NCBI GenBank assembly: GCA_037720595.1
Contig: JBBJLW010000017.1
Coordinates: 1-64,000, forward strand
Length of the DNA stretch: 64,000 nucleotides
From: Gaiellasilicea sp037720595
GTDB taxonomy: Bacteria; Actinomycetota; Thermoleophilia; Gaiellales; Gaiellaceae
Reading direction: 5' to 3'
Shown here piece by piece: positions 7,501-16,742 of this stretch. The position numbers and the translations under genes were made by a program. Within the stretch, counting starts at the first letter, position 1, and every line of letters begins with the position of its first letter. The notes under the pieces are model-generated. The model saw only the letters and a list, made by a program, of their open reading frames with translations, made no database searches and was not told the DNA's origin.

Positions 7501-9111
7501 ATGAACTCGTTTGGCGACTCGATGATCGAGGCTGCGGAGGCTCCTGGAGACCGAGCGCTGCCGGCACGGCCGCAATCTCGATCGGGAGACTGGCGGGCTG
7601 CCGCTCCGCGCGTCGTCCTGCTCGTTCTGCTGCTTTTAGCGTTTGCGATCCGGCTCGACGGCATCAGCGCCCCACCATTCGACAACGGGGTTGCGCGCCA
7701 GTTTCACGCAGCGCTGGTCGCGCGAATCTACTACCTCGAGAGCTCGACCGGACTCACGCCGCAGCAGCAGAGCATTCTTGCGACTCTGGAGGACGATGTC
7801 GAGCTGATCGAGCCTCCCATCATGGAGCTGCTCGCCGCCGGTGCCTATCACCTTGCGGGACGCGAAGTCCTTTGGGCTCCCCGGACGCTCTCAGCGCTCT
7901 GGTGGGTTCTTGGAGTCTTTCTCCTCTACCTCATCGCGGGCCGACTGATGCGTCCAGTCGCGGCGCTCGTCGCCTGCGCCGTCTACCTCTTCCTGCCGTT
8001 CGCGGTGCTGACTTCGAGGAGCTTCCAGCCGGATCCGTTGCTCGTGGCCGCGATTCTGGCGGCCGTGCTGACGATCGTGCGGTACGACGAGCGGCCGTCG
8101 CGGGAGCGACTCGCCGCGGCGACCGCCGTCTCTGCGACCGCCCTCCTGATCAAGCCGGGGATCGCCGTATCCTTCGTCTTCGCGGTTTTCCTCGCGCTCT
8201 CTCTGCGCCGAATCGGTGTTCGAGGCGCGATCCTGAACGGCAGGTTCGCCGCCTTCTGCCTCTGCGTCGTCCCGATGTTCGCCTGGTACGTGTACGGCAC
8301 GGTCGTCCAGACATTCCTCGGCGGGCACTTCGGCGACAAGGTGTCACCGTCTCTGCTCGGGGACTGGGAGTTCTGGAACAGCTGGTGGCGCGAGATCACG
8401 TACGTGCTGACGTACCCGCTCGGGCAGGAGACGATCACGGTCTTCGTACTCGTCGCGAGCGCCGCCGGCCTACTGGTCGCACCGCCCGGGCGCCCCCGGA
8501 CGCTCCTCGGCGCGCTCTGGGCGGGCTATGCGCTCTTCGGGCTCATCTTCACCGTGCACATCTCGTCCCACAACTACTATTCGCTGCCGCTCGTTCCGAT
8601 CGTCGCTCTCTCGCTGGGAAGCCTCTGTGATGCGGTGCTTGCCCGGGTCCGACTTACGGAGTGGCTGGCGGCGATCGTCGTCGGGGTCGGAGGCGCTCTC
8701 GTGGCGGTAACGGTGGTCGCGAAGCTGCATCCGGTGTCCACGAACCCCGAGTTCTCTGCGAAGGCGGCCCGCTATACGGCGATCGGCCGGGCCGCAGACC
8801 ATACGCCGCGAGCGCTGTACGTCGACATGCACTACGGAGATCCCGCCTCGTACTACGGCTGGACGTCCGGGAGACTGCTCGCCAGCGGCTGGGAAAACGA
8901 TCCTGAAGGGCTATCGAGACAAGGGCTGGCTGCCGCGCTCGTGGATCCCTCTCCACGATCGTGCCTGATCTTCACCGGCGGACCCTTACGCGGACGGCTG
9001 GCGTCCTTCGAGTCCGACGTCGCCACTCGCTTCGCCGTTCGCCGCCGGACGGCGGAGTTCGCGATCTACGACCTCAGCCGCTCTGCCGGCTCTCGCTCGG
9101 ACGGCTGTTGA
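7501..9111 (+). CDS. GT39-family membrane glycosyltransferase
   Basis: A 536-residue multi-pass protein of the GT-C superfamily. After a ~35-residue hydrophilic start comes a first membrane helix (VVLLVLLLLAFAI), then the loop PPFDNGVARQF, which holds the acidic residue expected for catalysis next to helix one. Some ten further helices follow, then a ~110-residue extracytoplasmic tail without helices. Such enzymes move a sugar from a polyprenyl-phosphate carrier to a glycan or protein on the outer face of the membrane. The ATG at 7501 follows GGGGAA; an in-frame upstream ATG or GTG would overlap the divergent gene's leader. The next GT39-like gene begins at its stop. Confidence 0.83.
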   Translation: MNSFGDSMIEAAEAPGDRALPARPQSRSGDWRAAAPRVVLLVLLLLAFAIRLDGISAPPFDNGVARQFHAALVARIYYLESSTGLTPQQQSILATLEDDVELIEPPIMELLAAGAYHLAGREVLWAPRTLSALWWVLGVFLLYLIAGRLMRPVAALVACAVYLFLPFAVLTSRSFQPDPLLVAAILAAVLTIVRYDERPSRERLAAATAVSATALLIKPGIAVSFVFAVFLALSLRRIGVRGAILNGRFAAFCLCVVPMFAWYVYGTVVQTFLGGHFGDKVSPSLLGDWEFWNSWWREITYVLTYPLGQETITVFVLVASAAGLLVAPPGRPRTLLGALWAGYALFGLIFTVHISSHNYYSLPLVPIVALSLGSLCDAVLARVRLTEWLAAIVVGVGGALVAVTVVAKLHPVSTNPEFSAKAARYTAIGRAADHTPRALYVDMHYGDPASYYGWTSGRLLASGWENDPEGLSRQGLAAALVDPSPRSCLIFTGGPLRGRLASFESDVATRFAVRRRTAEFAIYDLSRSAGSRSDGC

Positions 9112-9146
9112 GAACGAGACGGAGCGTCGGGCGACTGGCCGTCACC

Positions 9147-10625
9147 ATGTCCTCGCCAGGTGTCGCCGTCGCTGCGCTGACGGTGATCGCAGCCCTCCTC
9201 CGGTTTCCCACGCTGGACGCGAAGAGCTTCTGGGTGGACGAAGTCGTGACGGTCTCCCTTGTCAGGCAGGACTTCGGATCGATGCTCGAAGCGATCCCGA
9301 GCAGCGAGTCGACGCCCCCCGTGTACTACGTCTTGGCGTGGGTGTGGTCGCAGGCTTTCGGCGTTGGCGAGGTCGGTCTACGCTCGCTGTCGGCACTGCT
9401 CGGAACTGCTGTTGTGCCGGTCGCCTACCTCGCCACTCGCGAGCTGAGCTCGAATCGAGCCGGGACCGCCTCGGCGGCTCTGGTGGCGGTGAACCCCCTC
9501 CTGGTCTGGTACTCCCAGGAGGCGCGGGCGTACACGCTGCTCGTGCTCCTCGGCGGCCTGTCGTATCTCTTCTTCGCCCGCAGCCTGCGGCAGCCCCGGC
9601 CGCGCTCGCTCGTCTTCTGGGTTTTCGCGTCGGCTCTCGCGCTCGCGACGCACTACTTCGCGCTCTTCCTCGTGATCCCGGAGGCGATCTGGCTCTTGAT
9701 CCAGCTTCGCCGTCGACGAGCGGCAGTGCTTGCGGCGGTCTCAGTGGCCTGTGTCGGCTTGGTGCTGTTGCCGCTGGCGCTGCAGCAGCTCGAGAATCCG
9801 CGGTGGATCGCAGAAAGCGGGCTCGGCTCGCGTCTCGTGCAGATCCCCGCCATCTTCCTGATCGGCTTCGAGATACCCCTGCCGTACGCGTTCGCAGCGG
9901 CCACCGTAGCGGGGGCGCTCGCCGCCGTCGGGTTCTGGCTCCTCGTCCGGCGTGCAGACCCGACGGAGCGAGGGCGCGGCTTCGTGGCAGCCGGCATCGG
10001 GGCTGCTGCGGTCGTGTTTCCCGCCCTGCTGTCGATCCTGGGACTGGACTACGTGGTCTACAAGAACGTGATCGCGGCAGTCTTTCCGCTCACGCTCGCG
10101 GTGGCGGTGGGTCTCGCGGCGAGGCGTGCCGGACGGCTTGGATTCGTGGCGTTGACGGCGCTTGTCACCCTCTCCGCTGCCCTCGCATCGGCCACGTTGT
10201 GGGAGCCGAAGTACCACCGCGAAGACTGGAGGCGGGCGGCCGAGGCCATCGGTCCGGCACGTGGCCCGCACGCCATCGTCGTCACGCCGCTCGACGGCGC
10301 CCTCCCGCTCGAGCTCTACCTCGGGGCGTCGCGCCAACGAGAGGCTTCCGGCCGGCTCCGCATCAGCGAGATCGACCTGGTGGCCGGCGCTCGGCGGCCG
10401 CTCGGCTCTATCGCCGAGCCGCAGACGCCGCGGCCGTCGACCCCCACGGCGCCGGATCCGCGTTTTCGGGTCGTCGAGCGGGTCGAGGCGGATCGGTTCA
10501 CGCTGATCCGTTACCGGAGCGCGACGCCGGTATCCGTCTCCATCGAGCTGCTTCGGGCCGTGGCCCTCGACTCCGGTCGGGTAGCAGTCCTGTTTCGCTC
10601 GACGGCGCGGGTCGATACAGAGTGA
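9147..10625 (+). CDS. GT39-family membrane glycosyltransferase
   Basis: A 492-residue multi-pass protein with the classic first-loop signature SFWVDEVVTV (acidic pair near residue 31) and a second-loop STPPVYYVLAW segment, both typical of PMT/ArnT-like GT-C enzymes. About ten membrane helices precede a ~130-residue soluble C-terminus. It should use a polyprenyl-phosphate sugar outside the membrane. The ATG at 9147 is used here. An in-frame TTG at 9108 overlaps the upstream TGA as TTGA, exactly like the junction at 12215-12218, and would add 13 residues. It forms a pair with the gene at 7501. Confidence 0.82.
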   Translation: MSSPGVAVAALTVIAALLRFPTLDAKSFWVDEVVTVSLVRQDFGSMLEAIPSSESTPPVYYVLAWVWSQAFGVGEVGLRSLSALLGTAVVPVAYLATRELSSNRAGTASAALVAVNPLLVWYSQEARAYTLLVLLGGLSYLFFARSLRQPRPRSLVFWVFASALALATHYFALFLVIPEAIWLLIQLRRRRAAVLAAVSVACVGLVLLPLALQQLENPRWIAESGLGSRLVQIPAIFLIGFEIPLPYAFAAATVAGALAAVGFWLLVRRADPTERGRGFVAAGIGAAAVVFPALLSILGLDYVVYKNVIAAVFPLTLAVAVGLAARRAGRLGFVALTALVTLSAALASATLWEPKYHREDWRRAAEAIGPARGPHAIVVTPLDGALPLELYLGASRQREASGRLRISEIDLVAGARRPLGSIAEPQTPRPSTPTAPDPRFRVVERVEADRFTLIRYRSATPVSVSIELLRAVALDSGRVAVLFRSTARVDTE

Positions 10626-10634
10626 ATTAGTCGC

Positions 10635-12218
10635 TCAACCGGGCCCACTGAGGTCGTAGAGCAGCAACCTGGCGGTACCTTCGATGAAGAGCTTCTGTCG
10701 GTGGCCGAGTCGATCGAGGTGCCGAGGGAGGAGGGAGGTGATGTACTCCTTTTCCTCCGGCTCATAGTGCGATGAGAGGATCCAGACCCGCTGCCGGCCT
10801 CGCAGCGGGTCGACTTCGCTCAGATAGGCGGCCCAGTCGCCGGGTGTATGGCGCTCGCCGATGACGAGTTGAGGGGGCCGTGAGAGCAGCGCGCCATGCC
10901 AGAGATCCGGCCCGATCGTCCGTCTGTCGGCGAAGGAGAGAGGCGGTGACTGCGAATCGCCCTCGGCGCCGCTGCATGCGCATTCGGCGTAATAGCGAAA
11001 GGCGTATTGAGCGGCGTAATGCACGTAGAGAGTGTCGCTTGGCTGCCAACCTCGGACGAGCTCCTGCAGAAGAGGTTTCATGCCCTGGTTGTTGCGTTGT
11101 GGAGCGCCAATGCCTTCCACAGCAGTCTTGAGCGGGTAGGAAACGAGCAGGATCACGAGAGCCACGCCGACGGCTGCACCCACGGAGTCTCGGAAACGAC
11201 GAGCCACGTAGATCGTTCCGTGGGCGATGAAGAGGATTGCAGCCGGAACGCCGATGAGAACCGTACGCTCGAAGGCGGGATATCGCCCGATCAGCACAGC
11301 GCCGAACATGAAAGCGATCGGAAGGCCGAGCATCAGGCAGGCGTAACGCTTCGTGCGGAGCAGCAGGATTGCGCCGGTGACGCCGAGAGCGAATGCAGCC
11401 ACACGGATCAGCTCCTGTGGCGCGGTTCCCCCCACGACGCTTGCTGCGCCGTTGATTATGGACGCCCCGGCTTCGCCGAGCGGCTTCAGAGGAGACGAGG
11501 CCGAGTTGCCCGACGCGACCGATCCGCTGATGGACTCGAGGTCGTCGTACGAGACTTTGTAGACGGCCAGGCCGCTCGCAAGCCAGATCAGAGATCCACC
11601 CGCGACCGTCCCCAAGTCTTTCCAGCGACGAACTGCCAGGAAAGCGAGGCCGTACACGGTTGCGAAAGCGGCGAGAAAGAAGACTGTCGCGTACGCAAAC
11701 CAAAGCAGGATGGCGCCGAGGAGCGAAACGACAAGGTATCGCCGAGCCGTCAGGAGCCCCGTCGGGATCGCCACGGCCGAAAGCGCCAGCCCAGCCGCGA
11801 CCTCGGTGGAGTATTGCTTGAACTCGACCGAGTAATAGACCAGAGAGCTCGAGCAGGCGAACAACACAAGTCCAAGCAGCACGCCGAAGCCGCTGGACAC
11901 TCGACGGGCGATGACATAGAACAATCCCAGCGCCCCCAAGCCGCAAAGCAACGGGACGAGCCGTAGAGCGAGCTCAGACTCGCCCAGCGACAAGACACTC
12001 AGCTTGGCCGCGATGAGGAATCCGAGGGGTGCACCTTGGCTGAGGTCGAGGGGATCCGAAAGTCCCGAGCTCGGTCGGTCGATGATGTTCAGCGCGAGCA
12101 GGGACTCGTCGAGCCAGAGCGAGCGACCGGAGAAGTATTGGTCGAGCCGCAGGAAGATCGCCGCGCCGAAGATGAACGCGCCGATCACGAGAAAGCTCGT
12201 GTCCGGCCGCGTCCTCAA
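10635..12218 (-). CDS. GT39-like multi-pass membrane protein
   Basis: A 527-residue protein with an N-terminal helix (FLVIGAFIFGAAIFL) and the loop GRSLWLDESLLALNI, in which the Leu-Asp-Glu matches the catalytic acidic pair of GT-C enzymes. Roughly ten helices follow, then a ~110-residue hydrophilic domain. It is the third such protein in 5 kb. The TTG start at 12218 overlaps the TGA of the upstream serS gene as TTGA, so it appears to be translated from the serS transcript. It converges on the GT39 gene ending at 10625 with a 9-bp gap and no visible terminator. Donor and acceptor unknown. Confidence 0.78.
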   Translation of the reverse strand: MRTRPDTSFLVIGAFIFGAAIFLRLDQYFSGRSLWLDESLLALNIIDRPSSGLSDPLDLSQGAPLGFLIAAKLSVLSLGESELALRLVPLLCGLGALGLFYVIARRVSSGFGVLLGLVLFACSSSLVYYSVEFKQYSTEVAAGLALSAVAIPTGLLTARRYLVVSLLGAILLWFAYATVFFLAAFATVYGLAFLAVRRWKDLGTVAGGSLIWLASGLAVYKVSYDDLESISGSVASGNSASSPLKPLGEAGASIINGAASVVGGTAPQELIRVAAFALGVTGAILLLRTKRYACLMLGLPIAFMFGAVLIGRYPAFERTVLIGVPAAILFIAHGTIYVARRFRDSVGAAVGVALVILLVSYPLKTAVEGIGAPQRNNQGMKPLLQELVRGWQPSDTLYVHYAAQYAFRYYAECACSGAEGDSQSPPLSFADRRTIGPDLWHGALLSRPPQLVIGERHTPGDWAAYLSEVDPLRGRQRVWILSSHYEPEEKEYITSLLPRHLDRLGHRQKLFIEGTARLLLYDLSGPG

Positions 12219-13414
12219 GGCGCGACGCGATCGGGCGCGCCGAACGGCCGGAGCGCGTCCGGCACCTCGCCCTGGAAGTTCTCCAGGATCGCGAGCGCCA
12301 TCCGGTCGACGACGGCCGTGCCGTTCAACGTGTGGACGGGTTCCAGCCCGCGCTCGCCGCGGTGACGCACGCCGAGCCGCCGCGCCTGGTAGTCCGTGGT
12401 GTTGGAGATCGAGGCGGTCTCGCGATAGCGTCCCTGGCTAGGGAACCAGATCTCGACGTCGTACGTCTTGGCCGACGCACTCGAGATGTCTCCGGCGGGC
12501 AGGACGACGACGCGATAGGGCAGCTCGAGCTCCCGAACCAGCTCCTCGGTGTTCGCGAGCAGGAACTCGTGCTCGTCCCACGAGTTCTCGGGCCGCGTCA
12601 GGGAGAACTGCTCGACCTTGTTGAACTGATGCACCCGGATCATCCCGCGCGTGTCGCGTCCGGCCGCGCCTGCTTCGCGGCGGAAGCACGGCGAGAAGGC
12701 CACGTAGCGAAGAGGCAGCTCGGCCGTCTCGAGGATCTCGCCGGAGTGGAGGCTTGCGAGCGGGATCTCGGCTGTCCCGGCGAGGTAGAGCCCGTCCGCC
12801 TCGAGCTCGTAGACGTTCGCCTCGTCTGACGGGAACGCGCCGGTGCCGATCAGCGCCTCCTCTCGCACAAGCACCGGCGGGAGCACCGTGACGAAGCCTT
12901 TCGCGACGAGCCGGTCGAGGGCGAACCGGTAGAGCGCGAGTGCAAGCAGCGCCGTGTCGCCGATCCAGTAGCCGAAGCGCGCACCCGACATCCGCGCCGC
13001 CCGCTCCATGTCGAAGCGGCCGATCTCGATGTGTGCGCGCGCGTCCCCCGATTTGTCGGGCGTGCCGACACGGCGGATCTCCTTCACGTCGTTCTCGGTG
13101 GCACCGTCCGGGACGTCGCCTGCCGGAAGGTTCGGGATGCGCAGAACGAGCCGATCCCGTTCGGCCTCCGCCGCTGCAAGCTCCTCCTCTGCCGCGCGCA
13201 ACTCGTCCTTGACGGCCTGCAACTCCGCGAGCTGCTCGGCGGACGGCCTGCCTTTTACCTTCGTGCGCCTCCGCAGCTCGTCGATCTTCGGCACGAGCGC
13301 GCGCCAGCGCTCGTCGGCCTCGAGCACCGCGTCGAAGGCGTCCGCGGCGCCCTTGCGCTCGAGCGCGGTGCGGTAGCTCTCCGGGTCGTGGCGCGCTGCC
13401 TTGAGGTCGATCAT
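12215..13414 (-). CDS. serS: Serine--tRNA ligase
   Basis: A 399-residue class II aminoacyl-tRNA synthetase that charges tRNA-Ser. The N-terminal coiled-coil arm is visible at about residues 30-95 (ELRRRTKVKGRPS, then long Ala/Glu helices). Class II motif 2 is seen as SPCFRREAGAAGRDTRG and motif 3 near LNGTAVVDRMALAI. Other family blocks are TAEIPLASLHSGE, HQFNKVEQFS, and SISNTTDYQARRLG. Length and start (ATG 13414) fit the family. The start overlaps the stop of the upstream HAD phosphatase gene (ATGA), and its own stop overlaps the start of a GT39-like gene, so four genes from the cytochrome c downward may share a transcript. Confidence 0.97.
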   Translation of the reverse strand: MIDLKAARHDPESYRTALERKGAADAFDAVLEADERWRALVPKIDELRRRTKVKGRPSAEQLAELQAVKDELRAAEEELAAAEAERDRLVLRIPNLPAGDVPDGATENDVKEIRRVGTPDKSGDARAHIEIGRFDMERAARMSGARFGYWIGDTALLALALYRFALDRLVAKGFVTVLPPVLVREEALIGTGAFPSDEANVYELEADGLYLAGTAEIPLASLHSGEILETAELPLRYVAFSPCFRREAGAAGRDTRGMIRVHQFNKVEQFSLTRPENSWDEHEFLLANTEELVRELELPYRVVVLPAGDISSASAKTYDVEIWFPSQGRYRETASISNTTDYQARRLGVRHRGERGLEPVHTLNGTAVVDRMALAILENFQGEVPDALRPFGAPDRVAP

Positions 13415-14235
13415 GGTGCTGAGTCTAGAAAGGCTTCGAGCGCCTGCGCCACCCCTTCTTCGGCGACCCCGGGGCAGATCCAGTCCGAACGTGCCTTCAG
13501 CTCGTCGTCTGCGTTCTCGACCGAGACCGCGTAGCCGGCCCAGTCGAGCAGCTCGAGGTCGTTCTCGCCGTCGCCGAACGCGACCGTGTGCTCGGCCGCG
13601 AAGCCGAGATGGGTGGCGAGAAACGCGAGCCCGTTGCCCTTCGAGACGGCCGGGCTCGCCAGCTCCAGGAAGTACGGGAGCGATTTCGCGATGAAGAGCC
13701 GACCCGCGAACCGTTCGACGAGCACCGCCTTCAGGCCGTCCAGCGCAGCGGGGTCGTCGACCGCAACGAGCTTCGTCGGCGGTCGCACGAGCCATCCGAG
13801 CAGGTCGCCGACCGCCGTGATCGGGATGTGCTGGAAGTCGGCGTAGGCTCGGGCGTTCTCGGTCACCTCCGCGACGTAGAGGTCGTCCTCCACGTAGCAG
13901 TTGAGCCGGAAGCCCTCGCTCTGGACCGCCTCGATCGCCTCGCGCGCGAGCTCGAGCGGGATCGGCTCGTGACGAAGAAACTCGCCGCTGGTCGGGTCGG
14001 CGACGACGGCGCCCTGATAGCAAACGAGTGGTTCCTCGATCCCCGCCGTGAGCGCGTAGGGCAGCGCCGAGCGGAACATGCGGCCGGTGACGAGAAGGAC
14101 ATGGATGCCGCGCTCCCGCACAGCCCGGATCGCGGCGATCGTGCGCGGCCGCAGAACGCCGTCCTCGGCGATCAGCGTGCGGTCGAGGTCGCACGCGAAG
14201 GCGTCGACCCGGACGGGAAAGTCGGCGGGAAGCAG
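13411..14235 (-). CDS. Cof-type HAD-superfamily phosphatase
   Basis: HAD motif I is DLDRTLIAEDG near the N-terminus, motif II is LLVTGR, a Lys sits in VSKGNGL, and motif IV is VAFGDGENDLELL. These define the Cof/YbiV branch that dephosphorylates sugar phosphates or flavin/PLP-type cofactors in the cytosol. From the CTG at 14235 the protein is 274 residues, the normal length for the family. No ATG, GTG or TTG exists in frame between 14451 (deep in the cytochrome c gene) and motif I, so translation must begin at an unusual codon or by coupling to the cytochrome gene, whose stop is 19 bases away. The stop overlaps the serS ATG. Confidence 0.83.
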   Translation of the reverse strand: MLPADFPVRVDAFACDLDRTLIAEDGVLRPRTIAAIRAVRERGIHVLLVTGRMFRSALPYALTAGIEEPLVCYQGAVVADPTSGEFLRHEPIPLELAREAIEAVQSEGFRLNCYVEDDLYVAEVTENARAYADFQHIPITAVGDLLGWLVRPPTKLVAVDDPAALDGLKAVLVERFAGRLFIAKSLPYFLELASPAVSKGNGLAFLATHLGFAAEHTVAFGDGENDLELLDWAGYAVSVENADDELKARSDWICPGVAEEGVAQALEAFLDSAP

Positions 14236-14254
14236 CCTGAGCTCGACGAGCTCT

Positions 14255-14695
14255 TTAGCCGGAGGTTGAGTCGACGACGTAGGCGACCACGTCGGCGATC
14301 TGCTTCTTGCTGAGCTGATCCGCGAACGCCGGCATCGCGCCCATCCCGTTCGTGACGCGGTCGGTGACGAGGCCGGCGTCGGGTTTCGCGTCGTCCAGGT
14401 TCGGGCCGACGTTGCCGCTCGAACCCGCTGCGTCGAGTGTGTGGCACCCACCGCAGCCCGCCGAGGCCCACACCGACTCGCCAGCAGCCGCGTTGCCCTC
14501 GACCGTCGAGGTCGTCGTCTCAGTCGTCTCGGTCGTCTCGCTCGAGGTCGTCGACTCCGTGGTCGTCGACTCAGGAAGCGTGCCCTCCACCGTTTCCGGC
14601 GTCGCCGAGATCTCCTCGCCGCCTCCGCAACCCGTCAAACCCACCGGCAACACCAGCGCAAGCGCTGCGAAGGCGATTGCGAAGGGGCGGCGCAT
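14255..14695 (-). CDS. Cytochrome c lipoprotein
   Basis: A 146-residue predicted lipoprotein: the hydrophobic signal ends in LTGC with the lipid-modified Cys at position 23. Residues ~30-65 form a Ser/Thr/Glu-rich stalk. The heme-binding motif CGGCH lies at 81-85 and a likely axial methionine in GMGAMPAF at about 121. The fold is a small class I cytochrome c (cytochrome_CBB3 / c551 type). It would carry electrons on the outer face of the membrane. No oxidase, reductase or heme-lyase gene is nearby, so its partner is elsewhere. The downstream HAD gene begins 19 bases after its stop. Confidence 0.88.
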   Translation of the reverse strand: MRRPFAIAFAALALVLPVGLTGCGGGEEISATPETVEGTLPESTTTESTTSSETTETTETTTSTVEGNAAAGESVWASAGCGGCHTLDAAGSSGNVGPNLDDAKPDAGLVTDRVTNGMGAMPAFADQLSKKQIADVVAYVVDSTSG

Positions 14696-14705
14696 GAAGC
14701 CGAGT

Positions 14706-16079
14706 CTAACCTGAGCCGGCGCTCGATTCGGCAGCAACCGTCTGCGGTGCGCGAATGAGCGCGAGGGCCAGCGCAGCGCCGACGGCGACGACGTCCGCCG
14801 GTGTGTCGTTGACGACGAGCGAGACGGCGAGACCGGCAAGAAGAGCGTCGAGCAGCGGCCGGCGAGGACTGCGGACGGCGATCAGGCCGAGCAACATCAG
14901 GCCGGCGAGGACGATCGCGGTCGCGCCCGGGCTCGCGGCTGTTCGACGGACGGAGAGCTCGAGCCGATCGGCCAGATCGCCGGCGAGCGCAACCGGGCCC
15001 TCGCCCACCGCCCGCGTGACGTGGCTCTCGCCGCCGGTCACCGCGTCGAGCGCGAGCACGGCGAGCGCAAGTGCGACGGCGCCCGCCGCCACCGCCGCCA
15101 GCACTCTCGGGGTCGGCCGAATCTCGCGCAGGCGGAATCCGAGCACGAGGTAGGCCACGGCGAGCACGACGAGTCCGCCGCCGTCGGCCCCGAAGCGGTT
15201 GCCGCCCACGGTCACGAGCGCGAGCACGCCGACGAGGACGCCGGATCGGCCGAGGAGCGCCGCAGCGACGAGAGCGGGCGCGAGCAGCATAGTCTCGAGC
15301 AGGTTGTTGATCCCGTAGAAGCGACCGGACTGGGAGGGGCCGAACGGCGAGAGCGCGACCGCCTCCGGATCGAGCCCCATCGAGATGAGATAGGCGAACA
15401 CGAGCGCGGCGCCCGCGAGTCCGAGTGGCAGTACGACGGCGGCGATTCCGGCCGTCACTGCGAGCACTGGATCGAGCCAGAGGTTCGCGGCAAGCGCGAC
15501 GAGCAGAGCGCGCAGCGCGAGCCGAGGACGCACGAGCGCCAGCGCGATGACGAGCGTTACGAGAAGGATCGTCAGCGGTAGTCGCAATCGGTCGTTGCGG
15601 TCGATCCGGTGATCGAGCCGCTCGAGCGTCGCCACCGGGTCGTTCGAGGGTGTTGTCGTCAATCGCCCGGTTGCGATATCGGTGATCGAGACGAGGCCGG
15701 GGATGCGCGTCGAGGACGAGGCCAGCAGCCCCTCGCCGCCGATCCAAGCGATCGGGTAGCGCCGGTCGTTCGTGCTCCGGCCGGGTGGCGGGAGCGAGAC
15801 GAGGATGACCCCGTCCCCGCCCGACCGGTCGAGCTCGATCAACGGCGGCCCGGTCGGCCTGCCGCCGAGCAGATCGTGCTCGAGTTTCCCGCGCACGAGG
15901 GCTGCGACCGCACCCTCGCGCGTCACCTCTGGCCCGGCGCCCGGAACGAGCAGCCCGACCGCCGCGCGATCCGCGTAGTCGGCCGGATCGAACGGCGGCA
16001 CGATGCGCACCTCCGCCTGTGCGACCGAGGGCGCGAGCAGGGGTAGGCAGAGGATCAGGGCGCGGAGGAAGATGCGCAT
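14706..16079 (-). CDS. Multi-pass membrane protein of unknown function
   Basis: A 457-residue protein with a cleavable-looking signal (LCLPLLAPSVAQA), a ~150-residue extracytoplasmic domain, and then 9-10 membrane helices to the C-terminus. The segment GPSQSGRFYGINNLLE between helices is the only motif-like block. It recalls a family of bacterial membrane proteins with an RFYGIxNxLE signature, function unknown to me. The ATG at 16079 lies inside the self-complementary octamer ATGCGCAT, so the divergent gene may also start there. The downstream cytochrome c lipoprotein follows after 10 bases, suggesting co-transcription. Confidence 0.75.
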   Translation of the reverse strand: MRIFLRALILCLPLLAPSVAQAEVRIVPPFDPADYADRAAVGLLVPGAGPEVTREGAVAALVRGKLEHDLLGGRPTGPPLIELDRSGGDGVILVSLPPPGRSTNDRRYPIAWIGGEGLLASSSTRIPGLVSITDIATGRLTTTPSNDPVATLERLDHRIDRNDRLRLPLTILLVTLVIALALVRPRLALRALLVALAANLWLDPVLAVTAGIAAVVLPLGLAGAALVFAYLISMGLDPEAVALSPFGPSQSGRFYGINNLLETMLLAPALVAAALLGRSGVLVGVLALVTVGGNRFGADGGGLVVLAVAYLVLGFRLREIRPTPRVLAAVAAGAVALALAVLALDAVTGGESHVTRAVGEGPVALAGDLADRLELSVRRTAASPGATAIVLAGLMLLGLIAVRSPRRPLLDALLAGLAVSLVVNDTPADVVAVGAALALALIRAPQTVAAESSAGSG

Positions 16080-16092
16080 AGGCTGGCTCGCG

Positions 16093-16617
16093 GTGAGCGT
16101 GGACGATTCGTACCAGCGGCGGCTCGACCGCGCACTTCCGGTCTGGCACCACCGCGAGCGGCATTCGCTTCACGTGGAAGCGTCGGCCGAGCGTGCGCTG
16201 GCCGCCGTGCTCGAGGTACGCGCCGCGGACGTGCCGGTCGTCCGTGCACTCTTTCGCCTTCGCGGGTTGCGTCCGGACGCGGGCGGGACGCTGATCGAAG
16301 CGATGCGGAAGGACGGTTTCGAGCACTTCGCAGACGGCGTCTACGTCGCCATCGGCAGACCGTGGACGCCGAGCGGCGGGCTGCGCACGGCCACGGATTT
16401 CGCCACATTCGACGAGCCCGGCTTCGCGAAGATGGCTCTGGAATTCCGAGCCGTACCCGAGCCGGGCGGCACGCGGCTCGAGACGGAAACACGCGTCTTC
16501 CTCACCGACGCCGCCTCGCGGCGGCGGTTCGCCGGCTACTGGCTCGTCGTTCGCCCGTTCAGCGGGATCGTCCGTCGGAGCTGGCTCGCCGCCGCCCGCC
16601 AGCGCGCCGAAGCCTGA
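16093..16617 (+). CDS. SRPBCC-like small soluble protein
   Basis: About 174 residues from a GTG at 16093; a GTG at 16099 or an ATG at 16072 are alternatives. The 16072 ATG is only one base from GGAGGAA, too close for a normal ribosome site, whereas 16093 is rather far from it. The sequence pattern (RHSLHVEASAERALAAVLEVRAADVPV, then ALFRLRGL and a C-terminal amphipathic helix) resembles START/SRPBCC-type ligand-binding proteins that are common in actinobacteria. No catalytic motif is visible. It is divergent from the membrane protein at 16079. Function unknown. Confidence 0.66.
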   Translation: MSVDDSYQRRLDRALPVWHHRERHSLHVEASAERALAAVLEVRAADVPVVRALFRLRGLRPDAGGTLIEAMRKDGFEHFADGVYVAIGRPWTPSGGLRTATDFATFDEPGFAKMALEFRAVPEPGGTRLETETRVFLTDAASRRRFAGYWLVVRPFSGIVRRSWLAAARQRAEA

Positions 16618-16713
16618 GCTCGACGACGCGATCGGACGCAAGCCCCGTCCGAACTCGACATGCCTGTCCGGGCCGCGTCCGGTGCCAGCCCTGGACGGGT
16701 CTCGGCAAGACCT

Positions 16714-16727
16714 GTCCGAAAGGGACG
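16714..16727. repeat. Copy 1 of a shared intergenic motif (GTCCGAAAGGGACG)
   Basis: This sequence, extendable by one T at its 5' side, lies 16 bases before the nucS start. Its exact reverse complement occurs at 33742-33755 upstream of the collagen-like gene. In this copy the tail GGGAC is followed six bases later by GTCCC, giving a small hairpin. Two exact 15-mers in intergenic DNA of one 64-kb window suggest a dispersed repeat or regulatory element. Confidence 0.5.
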
Positions 16728-16742
16728 GTACGGTCCCGCCCG

